64,000 nt of DNA from Pyrocephalus nanus (taxonomy: Eukaryota; Chordata; Aves; Passeriformes; Tyrannidae). Where the stretch lies: positions 9,538,709 to 9,602,708 of the forward strand of contig CM076263.1 in the NCBI GenBank assembly GCA_038380795.1. Reading direction: 5' to 3'. The notes beneath the pieces are model-generated. The model was not told the DNA's origin. It made no database searches and was given only the letters and a program-made list of their open reading frames with translations. This document shows positions 11,033 through 21,576 of this stretch, piece after piece (within the stretch, counting starts at the first letter, position 1; each line of letters begins with the position of its first letter). The translations under genes were made by a program, and so were the position numbers.

Positions 11033-12638
11033 ACCCTGGCCCTGCTCGTCCCCACCAGGCTGCAGCCAGGAAGGTGAGGGCAGCCCTGGGGCGGAGTCTG
11101 GCCATGCTGTGCTGTGCTGGATGAGGGTGGCACTCCCTGTCTGTGCCATGCTGCACACCACCCTCCCTGTGGAGCACTGTGAGCAGGCACAGGGCTGCCT
11201 GCTGTAGCTGTGCCGAGCTGTGCCATCCTGGGGTGCAGTGTAAACTGCCAAGGAGGCTGCCTGCTCTTGCTGTGCTTTCTGGTGCCATGTTGTGCCGTGC
11301 TGTGCTGTGCCAAAGTTTGTTCTGCCCTGCTGTCCTGTGCCGCGCTGTGCCAGCCCTGAGGCACAGTGTGCAGGGCTCAGGGGGACGTTGAAGATTTTCA
11401 CTTTGCCACGTAGTGCTGTCCTGTGCCACCCCAGCTCACACTGTTTACGTGCCATGCCACGCCACGCCATCCCACCGTGCAGCACTTGTGACCAAGGGGG
11501 CTGCCAGCTCTGATGGTGCTGTCCCTGTAGGCACTGTTGGTCACCTGCCCCTGGTATAGGGCACAACCCAGCACTCCCAGCTCTCCCCTGCCCTTGCCAG
11601 GGAGAGTGAAGTGGAGTCCCAGCTGGTGCCCATGCCATCATTCCCAGCTGCCACGTGGAGGGGCCATGCCATGGGACACACATCCCACTACTCAGTGAGG
11701 CTGGAGTGGGGCCCATGGCTCAGCAGTGTCTGAGGCACCCACACAGCTCCCAGGCCCAAGTGTGACCTGCAGGGCCTGTGGAGGAACGAGCTGGGCTCCA
11801 ACATGACCCTCTTGGCCCTGAACACAGCTGGGACCTTCTCGGGCTTCTACCACACTGTAACAGCTACCCACAAGCAGATCCTGGTGTCACCCCTACAAGG
11901 GGCCCAGCAGCACCATGGTGCCAAGAGACACCCCATCTTCGCCTTCATCGTGCAGTGGCAGTTCTCAGGTACAGCAGTGCCAGCAGTCCCCTGCCCATGC
12001 TGGGAGTGGGGAGCCCTCCAGCTGGTCCCCCACAGCACTCAGAATGTCCAGAGGAACTCTGGCTGTGGGCACAGACTGGCCACACACTCTTGCTTCTGCC
12101 CTGGGACTTGGTGATGGGAGAGGTGTCTGTCTGGGGAGGGTAGTCAGGGTGTCTGTCTGGGAGAGGTGGCAGGGGTGTCCATCTGTCTGTCTAAGGGACA
12201 TGGCAGGGTTGGTGCCCATCTGTTTGTCCAGGTGATGTGCAACCATTCCATTTGGCCAATTTGGCAGGCAGGTCCATCTCTCTGTCCAGGGAATGTGGTG
12301 GCTTGGTGTTTGTCAGTCTGTCTGTCTGTCTGTCTGTCAGCATCAAGTGGCCCAGGTGTCTCTGTCTTTAGGTGCAGGTTCTCAGCCCCCTCAGCCTCTC
12401 TCAAACCCTGCCAGACTCCACTACTGCCCTTGTAGGCCAGTGCTTTGTGGATTGCCATGGGAAGGAGACACTGGAAACCACACAGCTCCTGCAGGAAGAG
12501 GTCACATCCCGCAGGGACACCTGGAAAGCCACCAGGCGATCCCTGCCCTGGCCCTCCCACCTTGCAACCCTCACTCCCCTCCTCCTGACATGTGTTCCCT
12601 GCAGGGTTGGCACCTCCATCTTCACCCGCATCAAGTGA
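10978..12638 (+). CDS. Avidin-family gene B, degraded pocket, doubtful function
   Basis: Four avidin-type exons: 10978-11073, 11761-11968, 12415-12535 and 12605-12638, phase-consistent for 152 residues. Exon 2 reads CDLQGLWRNELGSNMT and FYHTVTATHKQ; exon 3 VGQCFVDCHGKETLE and DTWKATR; exon 4 VGTSIFTRIK. N12, S16, Y33, W70 and W110 remain, but W97 is glutamine (TTQLLQ), F79 is leucine, N118 is serine, and one residue is missing after T35 in the ligand loop. NMT restores the N17 glycosylation sequon. Two problems argue for decay. The only ATG in phase with the exon 1 donor reads the CTG repeat as twelve alanines, not the leucines expected of an avidin signal peptide. The exon 3 donor is GC instead of GT. 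AATAAA is at 12852-12857. It may be a recent pseudogene or a poorly expressed relative of chicken avidin-related or biotin-binding proteins. Confidence 0.6.
10997..11029 (+). repeat. (CTG)11 in exon 1 of avidin gene B
   Basis: Eleven perfect CTG units in the signal-peptide exon. Read as CTG it gives polyleucine, as GCT polyalanine and as TGC polycysteine. The inverted orphan copy at 5.4 kb has six units, so the repeat length has changed since duplication. Confidence 0.95.
12118..12345 (+). repeat. Degenerate TGTCTGTC-rich repeats in gene B intron 2
   Basis: Several imperfect copies of a unit containing GTGTCTGTCTGGG or CCATCTGTCTGTC alternate with GACATGGCAGGG-like spacers. They end in a short perfect TCTG tract around 12316-12338. 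The whole block lies inside intron 2. Confidence 0.6.
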
Positions 12639-12857
12639 TGGGAAAAGGGCCCAGAGCTGCCTGCAGCCTGCTGTCCTTCTGCATCCCCAAGGCTCTCCAC
12701 TGTTCCAGTCTCGGGCTGGGCTCCTGCCTGCTCCTAGCATCCTGGTCAGGAAACACACCCTCACCTTGCTGTGCTTCTTCCCAGTGTCTCCCAGCAACCT
12801 GCTGGTGGGGCTGTCCCTTCCCAAACCTTGCTGCTCCCACACATGGAGCCAAATAAA

Positions 12858-14790
12858 CCCTTCTCCAGCTGGCAGAGAGCCATGCCCCCTGTGTCCCTGG
12901 GATGCAAGCAGCCACTCTGTGGCCATGGGCAGAGCAAGGTGGGGGATGGGTGGTGACTGGGGGAGCACAGGGAAGTTTTTTTGGAGGGGCTGGGAGGGAT
13001 GGAGCTAGGGGACAGGGGAACACAGTAACTAGGTAATTCTGCAACCTGATCATGGCTTCAGGCCTCAGTAGGTGCCTTCTTGCCTATGCGTATTTGGGAC
13101 ATTCAGGGGGGCCCTGTGGTGGATAGTCCCAGGCAGCATTCCCAGAGTGGAGCAGTGGGATATCCCACAGTCAGTGATCAGGGAGAAGGCCATGTGCTGG
13201 CAAGCCAGTACTGTCACCTGGCCTCATCCTGTGTCTCTGCCTCCGTTACCAGCTATTGCTGTGGATGGTGGGCTTGATGCTGTGTGCACATGTAGGGGAG
13301 AGCTGGCTCCACAGAGTGGCATCTGGGTTGTTGGGGTGGTCCAAAGCCCATGTTGGATACTGGAGAGAGTATGAGAAGGACCTGGAGTTCCAGGGGAAGC
13401 TACTGGGTAGACTGGGTGGCTAAAGCCAGATACTGAAGGAGTCCATGCTCTATGTACACAGCTATGCATGTATTTCCCACTAATTGCCTGTTTTCTGATT
13501 AGCTAGAGGGTGGAGCAGGATACAGATCTTTTCTGATGTTCAAATTTACAGGATGTCATCTGTACCTTAAACTGACTGCAGGATAGCTGGTGGAAGCGGA
13601 CTACCCAATGGGGCAGGGATTTTTGGGGCAGAAGGCACACAGTGCTCCGAGAAAGTGCCAGGGCCTGTTGGTCATTCTCTTCCTCTCACAGTGTGGCTGC
13701 CCTTCCCCAACCTTCCTCAGCCTCTGCTCCCCTCCCTCATTCCCTCCTGGGCTCTCGGACTGCTTTTAGCACCACATCAGGTCCCAAAGAGTGCACAGAC
13801 TATCTATTGTATACTTATACTGAGTACAACTGGTTGATGTGGCTGGTGGTTCAGCTTTTGGTCAAAAGCCCCCCCTGCATCTTCATCCTCATGCATCCTG
13901 TCTTCCCCACACAGCCCCCATTTCATCCCCATTGCACACAGGAATCCTTGGCACTGTCCTGACCATAATGGTCTCCTTCCCATGCTCCCTCTCCCCAAAC
14001 GCCCACTGTGGCTGTCACTAGCACCGTGAGCTGGTTCTTTGGGCCCCCAAAGGTTTCTCTGAATGGTCTGTGAGGCTAAAGCCTTGGGACTCCAGCGGGA
14101 ATGGAAGATGAGGCTGGGAGCCCCGGTGGGTGAGCCCATGGGGAGACAGGGAGCATGGAGAACCTTGCTGGATCAGGGCACACGAGATTTCATTTCTTTC
14201 ATTACCCACATGACTGCAAATTCCTTGTCTCTTAGGGCCTCATAAGAAGGTAGCCCATGGGATAGGAGAGGAAGTAAGCATTCTACTTGCTAAACAAGGA
14301 AATAGAAAGCAAAACTGTAGCATTTACAAGAAACCAGCACTGGCAGTGCCATTCCCACTGCAATCAAAAGCTATGGTTACCAGCTGTCTCAAACATTCCA
14401 TACCCTGGCCCTGAACCTGACCTGATTCTGCCCTTGTCACTTTTGCTTTTGTCTGGTATGTGCAAACAGGGCTGCCCACCTCCAGCCCACAATGCCTGGG
14501 GTTTTCTTATTGCTGTTGGAGCAGGTTAATTTCCTTCATCTACCAAATACCTGCACCCCCTGCAGGTCACCAGCTGTCCACACCAACATACCCTTGCCCA
14601 CACCTCCTGACTCCCTGTCCTTCTGTCCATCCTCTGCAGTGACCAGGGAGTGGTTTGGGGTGCAGCAGTTCCTGCAGGACAGGGTGGAAGCCCAGACACA
14701 GCCCTCAACCAGTAGACATGGGGCTAAGGTTCTCCAGACTGGGTGATGCCAGTGGGAAGCCCCATGCATTCCCTCCTACATCCTGGTTCC
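12858..14790. other. Intergenic between avidin genes B and C
   Basis: No exon, RNA gene or recognisable transposable element was identified. Sequence is mixed, with pyrimidine-rich patches from 13.65 kb onward. Confidence 0.5.
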
Positions 14791-14795
14791 AACCC

Positions 14796-15118
14796 ATCCC
14801 CGTTCCCATCCCTATTCCAGACCTCGCGTCCATTTCCACCCCTGTTCCAGTCCCCATGCCCATCCCCACCCCCATTCCAGTCCCTATCCGCACCCTCATC
14901 CTGACCTTCAATCCTCATCCTTGCCCCATCCCCCTCACCCCTGCTTCCATCCCCATCCTTGTTCCTGTTCCCGTCCCCATGCCCATCCACATCCCCCATC
15001 CCTCATCCCTGTCCACATCCCCACCTCCGTTCCCAGCTCCCGTGCCTCTTCAACATCCTCCTCTCCTCTCCTCCAATCCCCATCCCTGTCCCCGTCCCCA
15101 TTCCCATCCCCGCTCCTC
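14796..15118 (+). repeat. C-rich CCCATC/CCCATTCC satellite upstream of gene C
   Basis: A run of imperfect pyrimidine-rich units (CCCATCC, CCCATTCCAGTC, CCCGTCCCCATG) with almost no G on the plus strand and strong strand asymmetry. It ends about 50 bases before the TATA box of avidin gene C. Confidence 0.8.
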
Positions 15119-15168
15119 CTGCAAGTGCCGCTTCAGGGCTTTCCGGGAAAGCAGCGGAGGAGCCAGGA

Positions 15169-15175
15169 TATAAAA
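15169..15175 (+). promoter_or_regulatory. TATA box of avidin gene C
   Basis: TATAAAA, 57 bases upstream of the gene C start codon. It sits between the C-rich repeat and a short GC-rich leader. Confidence 0.7.
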
Positions 15176-15225
15176 CATAGCTGCGGCGCTGCCACGGCGA
15201 GTTTCGGTCTCGCCGCTGCATCCCG

Positions 15226-17159
15226 ATGAGCCGCCGCTTCCTCTCACTCCTCCCCCTGCCCGCCGGGGCGGTCGCGGCCGCGGCCGCGGCGGGATGCCAG
15301 GTGGGAGCTCCTGCTGGGACACTCGAGTGGGAAACTCGGCCCCGGGAGAGGCTCAGTGGGAGCATGCCTAGGGGTCCCGGAGCCCGGGGAGGGACGCGCG
15401 TGGGAGAGGGTCGCGCGTGGAAGACCCATCTGAGGGGGGAATCCCCGTCAGCTGGAGGACCCCCTACTCCTCGGGGTGCACAGACGGTGCCCCTGCCGAC
15501 GGTGCCTCTGCCCTCCGAGGAGGGAAGAGACGTTCCGGGGCAGTCTGAGTCCCCGCGAGGATTTTTCATGGGGATTCCTTCCCTGGTGCAGGGGCCACGC
15601 ATGTGGGGACCCCTCATTTCTCCCCGAGGAGAGGGAGGGGGAGGATGGGGCCCCTGCCCCAGGGGTGTGACTTGCCCCTGCCTGGGAAGGTGCAGTGTGG
15701 GAGAGGACAGGCAGTGCTTAGAAGTGGAAGTGGAGCCTTGCAGGTGGGGTGTGCAGGGCTCTGGCTGTGACAGAGCCCACCATGGACCTGAGGGCTCCCC
15801 ACTCATGCCACAAATGAGAGCTGAGAACTGCACATGTCTCCTCAGACATGGACAGATGTGCCCTGGGCTCGCACAGCTCACTTGGCAGGGCTACAGCATG
15901 GGGTGTTGCCTGTGTTCCTGCCAGTGCCGGGCTCCCACCTTTAGCTTTTCCTCTTGACCTCTTCCCTTTGCTTGGCTTACTCCAGCTTTTGGCCCTCCTG
16001 GCACATCTGAGATGGCAGCAACTTTATAAGTCATGTCTTTTAAAAACAAATGCCTGGCCGATCACTCGTGGGGCTTCAGAGGTACCATACAGTGCCACTG
16101 TCCACATCTCGACCTGTGTACTTTTCTTTTCCAAGCTCCTCTGCCAGGAAGCCGAGATCCCAAGGGGGAAAAATGCCAGCGAGAAGGAGGTGAGCAACAG
16201 CAAATGGTGGCTGGGCCACCAGCAGAAAAGCCCCACGGGGAGTGGCAAGGTGAGTGACAACATCCCGTGGGCTTTAGGGGGTACAGGCAGGGGGCACAGC
16301 CTGCGGGGCAGGGGCTGTGTGCAGGCAGCCCTCTGGACACATCTGCCTGTCCCCAGCCGTGCGACCTGACCGGCTGGTGGGAGAATGATCTGGGCTCCAG
16401 GATGCACGTGTTCGAGGTCGACAGTGAGGGCAACTTCTCTGGCGAGTACCACACTGCCGTGTCAAGCGCTGACAAACCCATCCAGCCGTCCCCCTTTGTT
16501 GGTTCCCAGCACCTGGACAAGGATGGGCAGTGCACCTTCGGCTTCACTGTCAACTGGAAGAAGTTTTCAGGTCTGTAGCTGCAGCTATGGCTGCTTGTGG
16601 ATGGGGTAGTAGGATGGGGAGGGGACCTCATGCAGGCCCCAAGTGCCCATCCCAATCCCTGTTCTCTCTCTCCTGTCCCCCATCTGTGCTTCCCTGATCC
16701 CTCCCCACTGGGGATGGTGTCTGCAGACAGCAGGACACCTCCTGAAACACTGTTTGGGTGCAATGGCACCAAGAGTTGCTTTGGCAGCATCTCTGCCACG
16801 CAGCATTTCCCTGCAAACATCAGGATACACAAGGGCTGTGTGACCATTTAGTCCACTAATGCTTGTGAAGCCCCAAAATCAGCTGAGGTCCTGCTGGGGT
16901 GCTAAGAGCCACCACTGCTCCAGACTCCACAGCTGTCTTCGTGGGCCAGTGCTTCACTGGGGACAAGGGGGATGAGGTCCTGCAGACCTCTTGGCTGCTG
17001 CGGGAGAAGGTCGACTCCTTGCACAGCGACTGGAAAGCCACCAGGTGAGCCAAAGAACACCCAGTCCATCTGGGATCCCTGCCCCACTGCTGGCTGGGCA
17101 CCAATGAGCTATTGGTTCCTCACAGGACCGGCCGCAACACCTTCATTCGGATGGGCTGA
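15226..17159 (+). CDS. Avidin-family biotin-binding protein (gene C)
   Basis: Predicted secreted protein of 147 residues; exons 15226-15300, 16357-16570, 16924-17044 and 17126-17159, all phase-consistent with GT-AG introns. Exon 1 lies in GC-rich DNA and encodes MSRRFLSLLPLPAGAVAAAA ending GCQ, a signal peptide unlike that of the other copies. Exon 2 contains PCDLTGWWENDLGSRM, GNFSGEYHTAV and FTVNWKKFS; exon 3 VFVGQCFTGDKGDEVLQ, SWLLREK and SDWKATR; exon 4 GRNTFIRMG. N12, S16, Y33, T35, W70, W97, W110 and N118 remain; T38 is serine, T40 alanine, and one lysine is inserted between W70 and F72. Extra cysteines occur in GQCTFGF and in the GCQPC junction. NFS is a glycosylation sequon. ATTAAA is at 17290-17295. 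It probably still binds biotin and resembles the yolk biotin-binding protein branch, which I infer rather than see. A longer intron 1 leaves room for alternative 5' exons. Confidence 0.82.
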
Positions 17160-17295
17160 AAGGAGGGAGAACTGTCTCGCTCTCACCAGGCTTGGCGGAC
17201 CAGGAGCCTCCTCAGCAGGATCAGTTGGTCCCAGCATCCCCTGATGTTATCTGCTCCCGAGAAAAATGTCTCAAAAAGTACCATGCGAAATTAAA

Positions 17296-19482
17296 GATTT
17301 TCCGTTAAACCAAACCTTGTGCAGTTTGTTGCATATGTTCCAGGAAAGCTGGGCTAAAACTGGTCCTGCACCCTGCTGTGGTGGTTGCAGGATAAAACTC
17401 TTATTGTCCTCTTCTGGGAAGAGACTGGCCACAAGAAATCACTTTTTCCAGCCCAAGCAGGATGGTGCATCCCCAAAGTGACCCTCTGACACTAAGTGTA
17501 ACCAGCACTCATTTTTTTCTGCTCAAAGCCTCATGAGTGTAATGGGACAGTAGGCTGGGGAGACCTTTTGCACCCCAAAAATCTGCCTGGGAGACCCCTG
17601 CATCTGAGGCAGCCCTTGAGCAGGCAGGTGAGGGGTCTTGGCAGTGTCTATACTCCTGGAAAGTGGCAAGAACTGCTCTGTATCAGCAGCACAGTGCCAG
17701 TAGCTTCAGTACATCCTGTCCTAAAACTCTTCCTAGGGAAACGAGTGATTTACTGGAAATCAGATGATTTACAAATCCAGCCCCAAATCTCTGCCTGATG
17801 GACTATGTGACTTACCAAACGGGGCAGAGCATGCCACTGCTGCCTTAGGCAAGCCCTGCAGCTAAAACAAATGATTGCCAGGAAACAGCACTGGATCTGA
17901 AACTGAAACTTAGTCCTCGTGTCGTTGATTCTCAAAATAACCTGGAACAGTGCTGCATGCCCTGAGCTGGCACACTGCCTGGGATTTGAGGAGCCGAGGG
18001 ATAGGACTGAGATGCTGGGGCTGCCACCGCCTGCTGCTCCCCTGGCTTTCCTGCCACAAATGCTGTGGGAAAGCTTTGCTAACAGCATCTGTGGCTTTAG
18101 CAAGTGTGCCACCTTCTCTGTGTTTTAGCTTGCCTTGTTGCAGACTTGCATGTGGTTTGCTTCTCACATCTTTCTGCTTGGGGTTCATCTCCTGCTTCTA
18201 GAGCGATGCTGCTGTTCCCTTCTCAGTGCTTTGCTGGCACTTCTCCAGCTTTTTCAGTTTCCTTACCGCCTTTCTGACCAGAACAACTTTACACCAGCCC
18301 TCTGCTATGCATGTATGCATGTGCACAGCTTTTTACACGCTTTACAGGAAAATGAGAGCTAGGAAAGTGGGAGACAGAGGGACCACGGGACTTTGCTCTT
18401 CCCCCGAAGCAAGGCCAGCTTAGCAGTGGAGCACCCCACTAAGCCTGCATCCACCTGACTTTGTTACTGCCTTCACGCCAATATTTCCCCAGGGCACCAC
18501 TGCCCAGAGGTTGTGCATCATTCCTGGGATGCTCCAGCAAGGCAGCAGTGCTGTCCAGGGTTTGAGCAATCAGCAAACCCCTGCAAGCAGCCACGGTGCT
18601 GGTGGGAAATGCAGTGGACATGAGCTGGCCGAGCTGTTTGCAAGGCCAGTCCCTATTTGAGTGCAATCAGCAAGGCTACGACCCCTCCAGCATCTCGGTG
18701 GCAGGTGATAGGACAGGGGGTGTCAGGTGTTACTTGCAGCCTTCTGAGGGTGGCTAAGGTTGAGGATGCTTCCCCACGGGCATTAGGCATCCATCAGCAC
18801 GGGGTTTTACCCAGCTGGAGGACCTGCTCATGGTGCTGGTCTGCAAACCCAGCACAAATCCCTCAAATAGGCAGTCACTGTTAGAAAGCAGGAGTCTCCA
18901 CTGCAGGAGTCCTCCAGCACTTACATGTCTTAACCACAATGTGGAAAACTGCCCTACGCAACCATTTCTGCAGGGACTGTTCCTGTCGACCGTTTACAAA
19001 TGTCTCAACATTGCACATCTTGCTGCCCAACATCTGCCTCAGTGCAGCTCTTGTGCCACCTCAGCATATGGAGGCAGAGGGTTCCCAGGTCACTCGAGGA
19101 CACATAGCTCCCATCCCCTCCACCATTTCCACGTTGTCCTCTGCTCAGGACTGCACATCATGCTCTGTTCTCTCCACCTCTCTTCATAGCCCTGTTCCAG
19201 CTGCAGCCTTGCCAAGCACAGACAGCCACTCTGAGAAGATGGAGGAGCTCCTTGACCATGTTCATTTGGGCTCATTTGTAACCAGGGCACCCTTCCAGAT
19301 GTGTTCTGCCTACCCAACCCACAGATGAGCTCATCCCACTTGGCAGTGTAACTCCTTGGGTGGATGAGGGATCTGCAGTTTGTCCAAGTTCCCCTCTATG
19401 GCTCATAGGCTTACTCACTCCTGCCACCCTGCCCACACCCAGGCTGTGCTACAGCACCAGTGCTGGGTTCCCTCCACTCCAG
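17296..19482. other. Intergenic between avidin genes C and D
   Basis: No coding exon was recognised. No first exon for pseudogene D was found here, although the final 40 bases before 19483 resemble the end of gene A intron 1 (GCTGTGCT, GCACCAGT). Confidence 0.45.
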
Positions 19483-20746
19483 TGCACCCTGACTGGGCAC
19501 TGGGTCAGTGACCTGGGCTCCAACAAGCCATCTCAGCCATGAATGGGAAAGGCAACTTCACCAGCTCCTACCACACAGCTGTGACAGCCACCGCAAATGA
19601 GATCTGGGATCTCATCATCACTGTAGATGATACGTGATGAAACAGGAGGGCCAACCCACCTGCTGCTTTACTGTCAACCGGAGCTTTTCCGGTGTTTCTC
19701 CTTTCTCAGCCTCCCTCTTGTGTTTCCAGAGCTCCCTTGCTCTCCACTGTGATATTCCCAGAGTTTCCCTGCCCTTCCTGTGATGTCTCTGATCCTCTTC
19801 TGCACTTCCCTGCAGTATCCTATTTGATCCTCTGCCTTCCCCTTTGGTGTCACAAGCCCTCCCCTCCCTCTACAGTGTCCCTAGAACTTCCTACCCTTCC
19901 CTATGGTGTCCTTGCTGGTCTCCTGCCTTACTGTGGTGTCCCCAGGGCTCACCCATGCCCAACACCAGAGCTGCGTGACTCGTGGCATCTCCTGGTTCCC
20001 ACCTCTGTCAGGTCCTGCCCAGGATGAGGCAGGGGCAGAGCTGGATGCAGTCCCAGCTGGGCTCATCCCACCAGCCCAGCATATCCCACGCCTGTTCAGT
20101 GCCATGCTCCCAGTGTCATCAGGACAGGAGGCTGAGGAGGGAAACATCACCCACCTACAAGCAGACTTTGCCTAAGAGGAGCAGCCCCATCCCAGACCCA
20201 ACCCTCTCATCCCACCCTTTCACAGACTGCCGACTCCATCACTGCCTCCATGGGCCAGTGCTTCATGGATGAGGTCAGAAAGGAAATACTGAGGAGCATG
20301 TGAATCATGCAGGATGAGGCTGACAGGCAGAGGATAACTGGAAAGCCAGTGGGTGGGTGACAGGGCACTTCCCTGTCACTGCTCTGTGCTGGGGCTGCAC
20401 TCTTGGGCGCTGCATGGAGCCCACAGGAGAGCACAAGCCCTGAAGGTGGGTACTGGGAGCCAGCTGGGTGGAGAGAAAGGGAGAGTGGTGTCAGGACCCC
20501 ATGGAATTTTGGAAAAAGTCCCTGGGATGGGAGCTGAAGGCAGCTCTATAATTTTTTAATTAAAATCAAAGCACAATTTGAATATAAGTATTGCCAGATC
20601 CTGCTCCCTGCAGATGAAGAGAGCAGCCTTCCTCTCCCTGTACTGAACAGGGGCCACAGAGGTCTATCCTGACCCAGATGCAGCCAGATGCCAATTCTGT
20701 CTTCCCCTGCAGCATTGGTGGCGACACATTCACCTGGTTAGAGTGA
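19483..20746 (+). pseudogene. Avidin-family pseudogene (D), exons 2 to 4
   Basis: Remnants of avidin exon 2 (19483-19691, CTLTGHWVSDLGSN then YHTAVTATANEI in another frame), exon 3 (20233 to about 20352, DSITASMGQCFMDEV) and exon 4 (20713-20746, IGGDTFTWLE). Exon 2 carries a frameshift after DLGSN and a stop near 19635. In exon 3 the normal CAG acceptor reads CCG, and the codon for biotin-contact W97 is TGA (SM followed by stop). No signal-peptide exon was found. The surviving parts look closest to gene A (YHTAVTAT, DSIT), so this is probably a dead duplicate of the A type. Confidence 0.88.
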
Positions 20747-21349
20747 CATCTTCGAGAATGTGTCTGTGCTGTGTCCCTGTGCAAAGGTAGGCCAGTTTGA
20801 GCACCCTGGCCACCTGCACATCCCCAGCACAGTCTCTTACCATTAGGGACCCCTTGGGAGGGCTCAGACAAGGTCCTGCCCAGCCTCAGACCATCATGGA
20901 TGTGGCATTGCCTTCCATGGTGTCTAACAGAGCCACCATGCACAGGACATCCCCTCCCACAGGGACAAGCAAATTTTAACATCTGTGTATCTTTCAGAAA
21001 AGTCCTTCTGCACTTAGAAGAGGGGTTAATTCAACAGTTCCTGATGCAGTCACAGTCACAGCTCCCAGACTCAAGGAAAGCCCAGCACGGCCGGGAGGAA
21101 AAACAGCTTAGAAAGAGCAGCAGACGCTTATAATGCCGGAGGGGATGGTCACGGGGATGTGTCCCTGTGGGCAGACACACCACCCTTCAGTGCAGTGGCA
21201 TGGAGCTGGTCAGACTGTGTTTGCTGCAGCCCCATGTTGGGGTGGCAGCACTCGGTCAGTGAGTAGGACAGCGTCAGGCTGTGCCTGCTCCCAGGACTCC
21301 CAACACCGAGCAAGGAACGGGTTGGCAGATCCTCCTGGGCAGTGGATAT
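20747..21349. other. Intergenic between avidin D and E
   Basis: No gene or repeat was recognised in this 0.6 kb gap. The duplicated promoter block shared by E and F begins after it. Confidence 0.5.
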
Positions 21350-21359
21350 GTAAATCATC

Positions 21360-21576
21360 CCTCTGTCCTCACCTCTCTGAGCAGCCGTGCTCATCCCCAG
21401 GTCACACAGACCTCCTCCCCTCTCTCCTCGCCTGGCCTGGGCATGCTGACATCAGGCCACTCTCCCCCTGCGGCTGCCAGCCCGTTGCCACCAGGGATCC
21501 AGTTACAGCCCTATAAAGGGATTGGGATGCAGGGCACCGGAGGAAGCTGTGCCAGGCACTTCACAGCCCTGCAAGG
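21360..21576 (+). promoter_or_regulatory. Promoter of avidin gene E, duplicated in gene F
   Basis: Contains CTGACATCAGGCCACTC, TGCGGCTGCCAGCC and CCAGTTACAGCCCTATAAAG in that order, with the TATA box at 21512-21518, 65 bases before the ATG. The same words in the same order and near-identical spacing precede gene F (25390-25606). The block is therefore part of a tandem duplication. Confidence 0.75.

Noticed and set aside
10838..11716. 292-codon minus-strand open frame across gene B exon 1 and intron 1
   Set aside because: It is antisense to avidin exon 1 and reads the CTG repeat as polyglutamine. Low-complexity Gln/Trp/His content, and no known family.
15003..15881. 292-codon minus-strand open frame near gene C exon 1
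   Set aside because: It lies antisense to the gene C promoter and exon 1 and to the C-rich repeat; length is due to composition.
16135..16250. Possible extra exon of gene C (CQEAEIPRGKNASEK, flanked by GTGAGC/GTGAGT-like donors)
   Set aside because: Exon 1 at 15300 joins exon 2 at 16357 in phase without it. No clear acceptor or avidin similarity, so it was not added to the gene model.
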